Shown: piece by piece, positions 12,315 to 22,754 of the stretch
Layout of the letters: the number at the start of each line of letters is the position of its first letter
Position numbering within the stretch: the stretch's first letter is position 1
The notes under the pieces: model-generated
Database searches by the model: none
Told to the model about the DNA's origin: nothing
The model's input: the letters and a program-made list of their open reading frames with translations, nothing else
Made by a program: the position numbers and the translations under genes
NCBI GenBank assembly: GCA_034696485.1
Contig: JAQIWT010000148.1
Location: forward strand, 1 to 31,541
Direction of reading: 5' to 3'
From: Isohypsibius dastychi
Lineage: Eukaryota; Tardigrada; Eutardigrada; Parachela; Isohypsibiidae
Length of the DNA: 31,541 bases

Positions 12315-14295
12315 TCATTCTTTTGATGTTCGGACGGCGCTGTCCAAAGTGTTCTGCAGCAGCATTGCCACGGTCATTGGTCCAACTCCTCCAGGAACGG
12401 GAGTGATGAAAGAAGCAACTTTTCTGACTCCCTCATATTCCACATCTCCAACCAGCTTCCGGCCTGATTTTGTGTTGGCATCTACATCCGAGAAACATTA
12501 AACGGAATACGACGAAGCAGAAACAATTAACTAAAAATCTGACTTGCATTTAAATCAATCATCTGGCCCAATAAGAAAACGAAAGCTTTCTCACGCACAA
12601 AAATCAAAACTGGCCTTCAAATGTCGATTCATTTAATGATAAAATAATAAAATTACTTTACGTCACGAAAGTTGTCGGAAGTCTCCTACCTGGAATGAAA
12701 TTGATACCGCAATCGATTACCACTGCACCAGGTTTCACCCAATCTGGCTGGACGAAGTTAGCTTTTCCGATGGCAACAACGAGAATATCAGCTTCCCGAC
12801 ACTGCAATTATAAAATCAATCAGCACACCGGAAATTGGTTATTGAGGCCATTCCAAAATAACGGTAAGTAAATTCCAATAACGAATTTTAACCGGAACGT
12901 TGTTCAGTTCGTTATATGCTTGGCAAAGTAAACAGAACGTACGACAGATGGGAGATCCACTGTTTTGGAATGACAGATCGTGACGGTGGCATGATTCCAG
13001 ATGAGCAACTGCGCCATCGGGCTTCCGACGATTTTACTTCGCCCAAGAACGACCGCGCGAGATCCTTCAATTTTTTTACCTGAGAGCAACTGAATTTATT
13101 AGACCCATACATGAAAAAAGAAAAAAAAAGAAAAAAAACGAACCAGATCTCTTGATCAACTCTAAACATCCACGTGGTGTACATGGGAGTGGACCGGAAG
13201 TCAAGTCACCATGGAGCAAATGACCGGCATTTGAGGTATGTAAACTAAAACGAAGGCTGAAATCTGAATTTCAATTAAAAGCAGGCTAGGAAAACGAATT
13301 ACCCATCAACGTCTTTGGCCGGAAGTATTGAGTCGGTCACTTTTGCAGCATCAATTTTCTCAGTGCAATCAAGTGGAAGCTGCAGCATCAAAGACTGTTA
13401 AGAACCATTTCTGATCCAGTGAAAAGATAATCTTACCTGGACAATTATTCCGTGAATTTTCGGATCCTTATTGAGCTCGTCGATTTTGTTGATCGCTTCC
13501 GTTTCGGTGATGTTTGCCGGAAGTTTGATATGTTGAGCATTTATTCCCACTTCCGCTGAGGTCTTGACTTTGGTCTTGATGTAGAGATTAGAATCCGATC
13601 GATCGCCAACCTAGTCAGAAAAAACAGAAGGTTACACTGACCCATACGAAAACTTCGAAATTCAGCACAAAAAAGAAAGATCAAAATATCACATTATACA
13701 TTTTCTTGAAGGTAGCAACACTTGCTGAATTATAAATACCGGTCATGTCACAGTATTTAAATCACCATGTAACTTATCAAACATTTTTGGGTCCGGAACT
13801 CCGGGGCAACAATTTTAAAAAAATGAAATAAAATTTTTAAACCTGAACAATTGCGAGTCCGGGGATGATTCCAGTGGAGCTCTTCAGTTTAGCAGACCTC
13901 GCAGCAATGCTGTCCTGCACATCTCTGAAAAAAACCAAAACAAGAATATGATTCAGATTAATATCATGCGATTAGAATGATAATGCGACCAAAAGAGCAG
14001 CTTACTTCGCGACTAATTTGCCATCCAAAACCTGCCCAAATTGTTCCACGTTCTCCATTTTTGGTAACTTCGTACGATCAGCGGATGAGCTGAATATTCT
14101 GATAATGCAGCGAGGTGTCTGGTTTTGATAAATGAAGAATCGCGAAAAGGTTTGAGCTGCAAAAGACGACGGAATCCGCGGTGGATAGTCGACGATACCA
14201 CTGTAACTTCTGCGCACACAAAAAGCTTCCTTGCAATGATCAGATATTCTCTTCCAAGAAGTCGACGTTCCTAGAAAAGACCGTAATCTGCACAT
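12315..14295 (-). CDS. MTHFD2: Bifunctional methylenetetrahydrofolate dehydrogenase/cyclohydrolase, mitochondrial type
   Basis: Interconverts methylene-, methenyl- and 10-formyl-tetrahydrofolate. Eight exons: 14295-14006, 13924-13843, 13610-13437, 13379-13303, 13244-13144, 13079-12943, 12801-12690, 12481-12315, giving 379 residues. LYIKTK supplies the cyclohydrolase Tyr-x3-Lys pair; GIIVQLPLD and AKDVDG follow. [16 protein letters not shown] is the dinucleotide-binding signature, and [19 protein letters not shown] closes the domain. There is no formyl-THF synthetase domain, so it resembles MTHFD2/2L rather than MTHFD1. The ATG at 14295 adds a 79-residue Arg/Ser/Phe-rich, acid-poor leader that fits a mitochondrial presequence; a second ATG at 14058 would give a leaderless form. 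Exon 6 begins at a GT directly after a TCAG; the alternative AG 10 nt upstream runs into a stop. The dehydrogenase cofactor (NAD or NADP) cannot be told. Confidence 0.9.
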
Positions 14296-14768
14296 CTCTC
14301 CAGCCGGATCCAAAGATCGCGCTTTGCACAAATGACCTGCTATATATGCTATCACTCACACTTCACATGGGTCAAGCTACGCGAAACACGTACCGTCATG
14401 CGTACGCACCGTAATTCAGTTCACAGAGCTTAAGCCAAGAGTAGGACAGCAAAACAATCTCCGTCAGTGGTCCGTAAAATTTGTATTTTGCCATGATTTT
14501 TGTAATTCCGCTCGATGTAGCCGCCTGTGTTTTGAAACATAAAAGAGAATAGAACGAAATTATTTATACTTGATGTAATGTACAATGGAGAGGTCAAGGT
14601 CAATGCTGCAGTGATACGCAGCTACGTACGGCGACACGCGGCCGGACGTGGCAGTGTTGTCGTTTCTTCATGCCACAATTTGATTGCGAATTTCGCCAAC
14701 GTAGAAAGCAGTTGAACATTTCGTGCCGTTTTGTTTCTCGATTACAAATGCGAATTTCAAACACGACC
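14296..14768. promoter_or_regulatory. Shared divergent promoter region, MTHFD2-like / COG1
   Basis: The 473 bp between the two start codons drive genes in both directions. A TATATA run at 14340-14347 read on the minus strand sits about 45 nt before the MTHFD ATG and could be its TATA box. The COG1 frame is open upstream to an ATG at 14670, but the ATG at 14769 begins the conserved protein. Confidence 0.5.
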
Positions 14769-17667
14769 ATGGACGTTGAGGCTTTACTGCAAAAGCATAC
14801 GCTCGTCGAGCTGAAGGATATCGAGAAGAAGCTTCGGACCGATGTCGAGCGGAAAAAGGAAGATCTGCGTGAGCTTGTGAGCATGCGATACAGAGATCTC
14901 ATTGATGCAGCTGATAAAATCACGGGGATGCACACTTCGATCGTTAAAGTCACTGGACATCTTCGAGATTTGCATCTGCAGGATCAGAATGGCAGACCGC
15001 GAATGGCTGCCCAATCCGCGAAAAATTCACGGGATTCTCAATCGGAATTGAACGAATTGATCTCAACTCTTCTGATTGCTTCACCGGAAATCATTTTTAC
15101 CTTTTTGGATAATGAAGATCCATTGACAGCAGCTGTATTATTTTCGTTTGCGAGGAACGGTGTGTGGCAGTTTAATGCGACGCAACCGGAAGTCGCAGGA
15201 TCTTCACCCGGCAGAGAATGGAACTTCTTGAGAGCGCATGGTGATTTCATCTACCAGAATGCTGTTTCCATGTTCGAAAAGACTTATTTTCAACCTGGAG
15301 AGATGATGAGCTATATCTGTGCTGTGATGCTTTTACGGACGACGACAACAAAAATGGAAATTCTCGGTAGGCAGCGTTAATAATTGGATAAACTCGAACT
15401 TGAGATTTGACGGTTAAAAGAATATTTTGCACATCTTTTGAAAAATTGCGTCTTCTCGCAGTCTGAAAAGCTGTTTTGTTGCCGAAGTTATGTTTGTTTT
15501 TCAGTTTAAATTTTTTTGTGACAGAAATGGTTCTCGATTTTTTATTTTCTTGATCCAAATTTTATTGTTTGTGTTGATTTTTAATTGTTATACAATTCGG
15601 ATTTTTTCTAGAAGCTATTGTTTTCCAGAAATCTTCTTCTCTAAACGTACACTGATACTTCGGCAGCTGTTGACCTTATCCTCCACATTTCCGGTGAGAG
15701 AAAGCATCGAGCTGACTTTATCCAGCATTTGCTCTTCAATTCGCGCCGTTCACGAAGTGATTGGTCAAGATGCCGTTCCTCATCACATGAATGCAAAATC
15801 TGGTCTCATTCGGAATGCTGTTTTCTCGTCGATTTACCCAAATATATCCCCGGTTCATACGACGAAAATGGATGAAATATTTTCCAGTGTCATAAACTCT
15901 GTCAGTTCCGAAACCGAAGACTGGGAAAATATCAGGGAAAGATTCAAAATCTGGCTGGCGGAAATTCCAAACATTTTTTCGGAACCGCTCTCCAACGTCC
16001 TCGGCTTCATCATCTCATTTCAATCACTTTTCGCAGTGCGAAAATCGATCGAAATCATTCTGAGCGATGAAGAAAAATCTGCGAGCTCTTTGAAGAAACT
16101 TGCGAAGGATTTGGGAGTTTCGTATTTGGAGATATATCAGTGGTTGAGTGCAGCTGTTCAGAGCCGGTTTGGGAATATTCTGCGAGAAAAGCTGGCTGAA
16201 TTATGGACCGAGACGATGGAGCTGTTGAGATTGGAAATTGTCGATGTTGAGAAATTGACCCTGGAATCGAGTGCCCTTTTCGTTCCGTCCTTTATTGGCA
16301 TCGATGCAAGTGGGAAATTCACAAAGCGCAAGAAATTTCCAGGTGGGTGAATATGCCGGTTACTCAAAGTTCGACATCTGCAATCGCTCATCACAGAAAA
16401 GCTTTGAAATCAAAGAAGAAGATCACCTTGATTTCTATTTTGGAAACCTTTTTTGTCGAAAAATAACAGATTTGGTGAAACTTTTCGTTTTTATGGAAGA
16501 TAGGTCTCCAAAAGTTGGGGTTTGATTGATTTTGATTGTCTGATTTGTCAGAAGTGCAAAAGTGTCAAAATAGTTGGATCAATTGTCCGGAGTTCACATT
16601 TACTGTAGAAATATTCAGTTGTTTTCAATATCTTTGCAGGCAAAACTCGGCGCGCGCCATCGACACCTGAACACCAACCGAAACTCTCGCCAACTTCGTT
16701 TGGGAATTTCCAGTCCAAATTAAATCAGATATTCTTGGATATCAAGCAGAGATACGAACCAGGAAACCCTGATATGTATTGGATCCAAGATGTCATACCA
16801 CCCATCACATCGGAATTTCTTCGAAATTTCACCGCTGATATTAAGAATCTGGCGAAAGAGCCAAAATCGTCAACCAAAATCGACCATCATCGTCGATTAT
16901 ATTATTTCTTGAACTCACTTTCATCACAGACGTTCTTTTTGGAATCGGTTCAGATTATCTTCCGGAAAGAAGTCCATGCATCAGCTGAATTCGTTTTCTC
17001 AGACTGGCTGACCGAAGTTCTTGAAAGCTGGCGGAAGGCTCAGCTGGAAAGACTGGTTAAAGAACTCGACCCAGAATTCTGGTCTCAGCAGATTTTCCCA
17101 TTCCAGAAAGTATTTGTGGAAGAACTCAACGAAGCGGGAGAAAATGCGGGTTATATTATCCATTGTCCCAGCCAAAGTTCGGCCGGATTATTTGCTGCTC
17201 TCCAAGATCTGCATGAAAAACTAGTTGGATTTGGAAAAGGAATTATTTCGGATTCTGGAATTCAGCAATGTTTTGACACAGTCTTCAAATCATACGACGA
17301 ATTCCTGAATTTGTATTCCGGGAAGCTTTTGAAGAATCAGTCTGTTCAGATTGCATTTGATCTAAAATTCGTTCAGAGTTTGGGTCGGACCCGTAAAGGA
17401 TTTCCGATTTCGATAACGCGGAATTTCCAGGGATTGATCGACAAAGTATCCGGTGAGCTCGATCCCATTGATTACAACTCACTATTGCCTTATTTGGACA
17501 AGAACGTGACCGTTTTCGTTTCATCGGTAAAAGGACTTTTATTCTGGTTTTGCAATATTGATCCTGGAAGCACCGAACTTATTTCTGCCGAAGTGTCGAA
17601 AAGTATGAACGCGCAAGTTATTTTGAAGAAGGATATTTGGTTTTCCAGTCTGCCTGTGAAAAATTAA
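14769..17667 (+). CDS. COG1: Conserved oligomeric Golgi complex subunit 1
   Basis: Lobe-B subunit of the COG tether, needed for retrograde traffic within the Golgi and for correct glycosylation. Exons 14769-15366, 15629-16342 and 16640-17667 (both junctions phase 1) give 779 residues. The N-terminus has the Vps51/COG1 helix: a charged coiled-coil (ELKDIEKKLRTDVERKKEDL) then MRYRDLIDAADKITGMHTSI, the family RYRDLIxAADxI signature. The rest is helical with few motifs: LLIASPEIIFTFLD, FFSKRTLILRQLL, and a C-terminal helical half. Vertebrate COG1 is nearer 980 residues, so linkers or the C-terminus are shorter here. The two introns (262 and 297 nt) are long for this window. Three overlapping AATAAA lie about 35 nt after the stop. 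The assignment rests on the N-terminal motif and overall layout. Confidence 0.85.
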
Positions 17668-17700
17668 CGTATTTTTGTTCGCGGTTTTTGTTAACCGGAC

Positions 17701-17716
17701 AATAAAATAAAATAAA
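17701..17716 (+). terminator. Three overlapping polyadenylation signals, COG1
   Basis: AATAAA occurs at 17701, 17706 and 17711, starting 34 nt after the COG1 stop codon. The scramblase stop codon on the other strand is 157 bp further on. Confidence 0.65.
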
Positions 17717-17872
17717 ATCGGCTCCACATGATTTATCGGATAATTGTAACTGTGACAGACAGATAGTAAAGTCAAGTTCGCGATAGAAACCACGTGAATG
17801 AAAAATTCAGAGTACAGCGAGGACTTCGTTCGCTCTGAGCTTGAACATGTTCACCGAAAAATTTGGGCGTCC

Positions 17873-18876
17873 TTATTTGTTGGGATTTTCAAAATACATA
17901 AAGTCCTGCAAAAACGACAGTGTCGGTAAATATCACGCCGGTTAGAATCACATAGCACTCACGATTAAAAAGCAAGCTCCAATCAACGTCGCTTTCACGG
18001 TGACATCCAAGTCTAACGGAAACTGAATGCCGAAATTATCCGCGTCCGTGAAGAACTCCTTGGCTAAGCCGGACCACTGTTTCGATATTTTTCCGACTTG
18101 AGTCGTGCCATCTTTGCTCAGAACCTACGTAGATTTACGTCAGTATTTCAGTGGAAACAGTGGGACCGTATCGAATTCCTATTAACCTGAAATTCAACAT
18201 CAGCGCAGCATCTGCATGGTATGCATGGACCTTCGATCTTCAGGATTGTTTCTCGCTGTGCGTTCTGAACGATGTACTTCGGTGTCATGATTGACCATTC
18301 CTGCTTGACGTAGCCCATGCGACGACTTCAATTTCCTTTCAAACAGGAACCTGATAACTACTTTGAGAATCAGATTACTGGTAGCCCTCTCTGAGATACC
18401 TGCAGGAAACAGGGGTAGAAGCAGGACTGACACCGAAGCGGTCGGCTGATATGAATGACTTCACGTTGATAATTGTCCATAATCAGCATTTCGAATGGTC
18501 GGAGTGGCCCACAGTACATTCTGGCGCAACAATCGCTTTCTTCGACGGCGAAGTAAACGAGCTGCCCAGCGGTGTTTGTGATGAAATATTTGTTGGAAAT
18601 GTCAAAGCCCGTAAAGGCTAAAGTACAAGTTACTAGATGGGAGTCACACAAAGGTTTTGAGTACTTACCTTCAAACAGATGTACTTTCTGGTTCACCAAC
18701 ATCTGATCCATCATGGTCAGGTATTCAAGCCCAGGGGGGCAGTTCGGTGTGGATGACGTTGGTACCATCATCCAGTTTCCTTGAAGGGGAGCTTGGAGTT
18801 GTTGTGTGACTGGAGATCTGACTGACATCTGGATGTTATTGCCTCCATCATTACTGTATTCTTTCCCGCTATCCAT
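17873..18876 (-). CDS. Phospholipid scramblase with an apparent frameshift
   Basis: Member of the PLSCR family, Ca2+-responsive lipid-scrambling membrane proteins. Exons: 18876-18669, 18617-18400, 18335-18187, 18124-17963, 17905-17873. Landmarks in order: Pro/Gln-rich N-terminus; [57 protein letters not shown]; a [12 protein letters not shown] cysteine cluster (palmitoylation type); [51 protein letters not shown] (with the [12 protein letters not shown] calcium-loop-like segment, quoted here as part of a longer stretch); and the C-terminal helix GACFLIDFMYFEN. The third exon is 149 nt where the flanking phases require a multiple of three: it opens in one frame (EIEV, as in the family) and continues in another (MGYVKQEW), with about five family residues missing between. 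The gene is otherwise intact, so this may be an assembly error, an allele or early decay. Confidence 0.8.
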
Positions 18877-19970
18877 TGAACTTAAAAATAGTTGCAAAAG
18901 CGCACGTGGTGGGAAATGTTACTGCAAACGAGAAAACTAGAAGTTCGACTACTTTGCAAAAGATTCGACAATGTATTTCGATTTGTTTGATCGTGAAAGG
19001 TCAAAGATAAGATAAGGGGCGCAACAAGTCAACCATCTGACGACGTTCAACTCGATTATCGCAGCTCATTGTTTTGTGAACAGTGAGTCGACCAGGTCTC
19101 TGTTAACGGGAATCCGCATTGGAGCTGGGTCAGATAAAAAATGAGCCCTGGATGGAAGTACGTCAGAACAGAGGTTTGCTGAATCAATCGGCTAAACGGC
19201 GTCATCTGGTTATATGTCTGTGCGTGTATACCCGAGTGCTTTGCACCTTTTGTTTCCAAGCGTTGTGGTGGTTTGATATTGAGACCTTTCCAGGGATACA
19301 TACAGTACATAGAATACATAGTTCTGCTCAGTACCGAGATTCGTAACGCTTTTGCAAGGGCTCTTCTGCGTGGAAGATTGTAGAATACCACTCAAAGTTC
19401 ACTCAAACTTGCATGGCCTAACCGAAAATTTCAAACGAGTTGCACGTGTGGTCTTCATGGTGGAAATTCTAGTCTGCGAAAGTGACGTGGAACATCAGGA
19501 TTGTCTTCCATCAAAAAGGCCAATCTTTTGTTCTCTTAATGTTTCCAATTTTAGCAACTTGTTTTAACTCGTCAAAGAGCTGTCAAACCAAACAGATACT
19601 TGAAGCCCCCGAGTATGACTGACATCACAAAGCAATTGGATAGTTATTAGTTATACAGTACCGTGACCTCGCCGGTAGGCGACATACTGCTGTCTGAATA
19701 AACAACAGAAGATATTTTAACTAGGCAGGTCAAACTGCGCTTGCGGCTTTTAGATGAGCGACATGAGGCGCCGGATTCCCAGACAGCAAAAAAGAGTCCA
19801 ATTGTCTAAACCAGTTCACCCATTTAGTTTCTGAGACAATAAGCAAAGTGAGCCTCAAAGGGAATAGAGGGAACTATAAAAAAGCTGAAATTCCAAACGC
19901 AGCATAATCATCTCTTCGTTCTTTAGGCGGCTCCGTATTGTTTGGAGTATTTTAAAATCCCTTGTTCACC
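18877..19970. other. Divergent intergenic region, scramblase / chitin-binding gene
   Basis: About 1.1 kb. A minus-strand frame of 111 codons (19056-19391) and smaller plus-strand frames have no recognisable product. The right end holds the TATA box of the chitin-binding gene at 19875. Confidence 0.45.
19875..19884 (+). promoter_or_regulatory. TATA box of the chitin-binding protein gene
   Basis: TATAAAAAAG about 95 nt before the ATG at 19971. A start about 30 nt downstream leaves a 5' UTR near 65 nt. A strong core promoter fits an abundant secreted product. Confidence 0.6.
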
Positions 19971-20643
19971 ATGCAAGCCATCATTGCTCTCGCTTTCGTT
20001 GCAGTTGCTTCGGCTGCGGTTGTAAGTCTTCCAAGTTTGAATGACCAATGTGGCTTATTACAAAGTGTGTCTTAACAGGTCCCCCAAGTTCCACCAGTTT
20101 GGGATGCTCTGCGAGTGCTCCGCGGAGGAAAAGATCTGACCACCGAACAGATTTTGAACTTACTTGCAAACGCAGTGCCTGGCCAGGACTATCCGATTAA
20201 CGCTCAGATCCCGACCAGCAACATCGAGTGTTCCATCTTCAAACAGGCCGGTTATTACGCCGATACCAGCAGTCCGAGCAACTGCCAGGTCTTCCACCGC
20301 TGTGACGAAAACGGCGTTCGCACTGACTATCTCTGTGGAAATGGAAGCGTGAGTTTAGTATGGACGTGAATTGCAGAAACATCGATTGAATTTGTGATGA
20401 TTTCAGCTCTTCAATCAAATTACTCTCGTCTGTGATTGGTTCTACAACGTCGACTGTCCCGCTTCTGCTCAGTTTGTCGATTACTCCAACAGCCGCATTG
20501 GAGAGGAAGGCGCTGTTCTTTTGGACAACCAGAATGAAATTCAGGCGGCCACTGGCGCCGTTGCGGTTCAGGCTGCGCGCGTGCCTGTCCGAGCCCCTGC
20601 TCCAGCCCGAGCCCCAGCTCCAGTTCGTAACCCAGGAAAATAA
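19971..20643 (+). CDS. Secreted protein with a type-2 chitin-binding (CBM14) domain
   Basis: Extracellular chitin-binding protein, probably of cuticle or another chitin matrix. Exons 19971-20021, 20079-20348 and 20407-20643, both junctions phase 0, give 185 residues. The first exon encodes exactly a signal peptide (MQAIIALAFVAVASAAV). A helix-like spacer follows, then the CBM14 domain: ECSIFKQAGYYADTSSPSNC, VFHRC, DYLCGNGS, LFNQITLVCDWFYNVDC. Six cysteines and the aromatic GYYAD and CDWFYNVDC positions fit the peritrophin-A-type fold. The tail is Ala/Pro/Arg-rich with repeated (V/A)RAPAPA units, typical of cuticular linkers. The domain assignment is firm; tissue and role are inference. Confidence 0.9.
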
Positions 20644-21153
20644 CCTTACATGATTGCCAAAACGGTATTCTGCGGGCTTCCGCCGTATGATTAATAACAA
20701 GCTTCTTGGTCAGAAAAGATGATTTGGGTTTGGGTAACATGGTGGCTTTGAATCGAAAGAGGTAGATTCTGTTTATCGCAGCAGCACGATTTCTCATAAA
20801 GCGAGGTCGCAGTGGATTCTGCAGATAAATTTCATGCAAAAAAGCTAGTGACAAGAAACTAAACTTCACATTGGAAAGTTCTGATGGTTCTGCTTAAGTT
20901 CGACAGGTGCTCCATTTTCAAGCGTTGGTAAGAATACTGGATTGCCCAAGAAACGCTTGTCCCGCACTGATTTCTCTCAAAATGACCAAAACAGACAATT
21001 TATTGAGTATATAAATACACATAATGATCCGCAAACTTGTCCTTGTCGGTGCGGCATATGAACCACCTCATTCGAATAACCGGACTAGATAGTCGTCGTG
21101 CAACAAAGGTCAAGGCAGCCAGGGTCCCTGTTATCCTGCGCAAGCTAATTCCG
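20644..21153. other. Convergent gap between chitin-binding and PDGF/VEGF-like genes
   Basis: About 510 bp of presumed 3' UTRs. The minus-strand AATAAA at 20999-21004 belongs to the growth-factor gene. Open frames on the minus strand are the reverse of the chitin-binding exon or lack features. No gene seen. Confidence 0.45.
20999..21004 (-). terminator. Polyadenylation signal, PDGF/VEGF-like gene
   Basis: AATAAA on the minus strand, about 150 nt past the stop codon at 21154. Confidence 0.55.
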
Positions 21154-22402
21154 TTATTGAATGAATGGCACAGTAACGCTTGCCTCTGGAAAACAACTGC
21201 AAAAAAAGGACCATGAACACCAGGACTGTCCATGTGCATTATGATCAATTTACCCGCATAGTTTTTGGTCATACACCGTCCCTTGTAAACAATTCCTGCA
21301 GTTGTCCGGACATTCACATTTGCAAGTTGCGGGCTTCCAAATATGCGGCAGCTGACAAGAAACTGCTTCATTCTCGTTTCCGCATCGACAATTACAATTG
21401 TTCAAATCGTATTTCCGTAATGTACCACAGTCATCCGGTGTTTCCCCACACTGACATTCGCATTCGATGTCCTCTTGGAGCAAAAATTCATGAGGTCCGA
21501 GATTTTGGACTTTCCCAGTTTCTTCGTTGTAAACAAGAGCCAAAGCCTACGGAAAGTGCAATGCATTTCTAACTCAGTTTTTTATATCTTTATTTTTGTG
21601 AGGGGTTTACCCAACGGGAAATTTCTTGAGATTTTCTAGGCTTGCAGACCAAGCTGGTGCGAGAACAAATTCCAGCGCACCTGTTTACGAAAATACCGGA
21701 TGGATGGATGATAAGCGATCCGTTTCCATGAACTAGCCGCACTGCACCTGTTGAATTAACCAAGTTTCGCTGTCTCCAGAACATGAGCATAACTTCTGTT
21801 GTTACTGACTTGGTTTCGGAAGACAGCCGGTCGAATTCGCCATGACCATTTTGTCATTTGTCCTCATTCTCACTTTGGGTTCGGGAGCTGGGGGAATATC
21901 GATAATGGGGGGTGTTTCAGCGCTTTCGCTGTAGAAGAAAGGTGGAGGGGCGCTCATGATGTCGGTCCGCTGAACGGACAATCTTCCTAACAAAACATAG
22001 TGAACCGCATTCGGTTTTCACACACAGTTTTTTGGGGAATGGTTACTCGGTGAAAGTCGGTTAGTCTCGTTCAGGACATCAGTCATTACTCGCAGAAAAC
22101 CATTCAGCGAAAAGAGACTAGGAGTCTCGCGCTTGATCAGGGAAATCATGAGAGCTTTCTGTTTGGCAGTGAGGTTAACGGAGGGGTCGAGCGGATACCG
22201 GGCAAGGATGTCAGTTGTTGACATCGATGAGATTTGGTCAAGAATTTCGATAGGAATCTGAAATCATGAAGTTGAGAATTTGGTCTGAATCCTACGACAA
22301 GCATACCTCTGATCTGGCATTTTGACTGCACAGGGACGGTTGGAGTCCGAAGATGAATAAGATAATATACAAAAATGGCGGTAAGTACTGGAACAGGATC
22401 AT
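21154..22402 (-). CDS. PDGF/VEGF-related secreted growth factor (PVF-like)
   Basis: Secreted ligand of the PDGF/VEGF family, expected to bind a PVR-type receptor tyrosine kinase. Exons: 22402-22307, 22257-22047, 21986-21810, 21747-21611, 21546-21254, 21196-21154, giving 318 residues. Order: signal peptide (MILFQYLPPFLYIILFIFGL); polar pro-region with NLT, NET and NHS sites; PDGF domain from TGCLPKPS through HPSGIFVNRCAGICSRTSLV, CKP, LALVYNEETGKV and IECECQC; then a cysteine-rich tail with further CNCRC and CKCEC triplets, like the CxCxC repeats of VEGF-C/D and insect PVFs. Of the eight conserved PDGF-domain cysteines, the second (PSG for PSC) and fourth (AGIC for GGCC) are replaced. Those two make the inter-chain bonds in PDGF-B and VEGF-A. 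The junction at 21809/21748 was preferred because it gives the usual spacing. A transposon lies about 215 bp upstream. Confidence 0.8.
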
Positions 22403-22616
22403 GTTAGGAATGTTCAAGTAAATTCTTCAGAAGTATTGATTAGCGAGTTTAGTAGAAATGCGGGAACGAAAGCAATGAACGCACGAGTCACTTTTTAGAT
22501 TGATATCATTTTTTAAGGGACCAAAGGGCACGAAGAAACACGATTGGGTTTGGACGGAACATACGCACGTAATGTATAGTTTCCACTCTCTACGTATCAT
22601 GTCACTGTGTAAAATA

Positions 22617-22649
22617 ACTTATACGTCTCCGCCAATAAGTTCAATCCAC
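22617..22649 (+). repeat. Left terminal inverted repeat
   Basis: Begins ACTTATACGT just inside the TA at 22615-22616 and ends with a 17-nt block at 22633-22649 that recurs, inverted, at the other end. Confidence 0.85.
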
Positions 22650-22754
22650 TCGCGTACGGAAACCAGTTGATTGATTCGTTTTACTGCATATGAGCCCGGA
22701 ACGTATCTTACCACGACGCGGACTGGTCGACTCAAAAACACAAGAAAACAAACA

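Noticed and set aside
14784-15014. Open frame on the strand opposite the first COG1 exon
   Set aside because: It is a shadow of the coding exon: no start logic, no homology, and the plus strand carries the COG1 family motif.
19056-19391. 111-codon minus-strand frame between scramblase and the chitin-binding gene
   Set aside because: Composition looks random, there is no recognisable domain and no promoter or polyadenylation context.
21748-21809. Alternative PDGF-domain junction (donor two bases further on at CA|GTAACA, acceptor at CTGGAG)
   Set aside because: It is also in frame but makes the first-to-third cysteine spacing about ten residues longer than the family; the chosen junction fits VEGF spacing.
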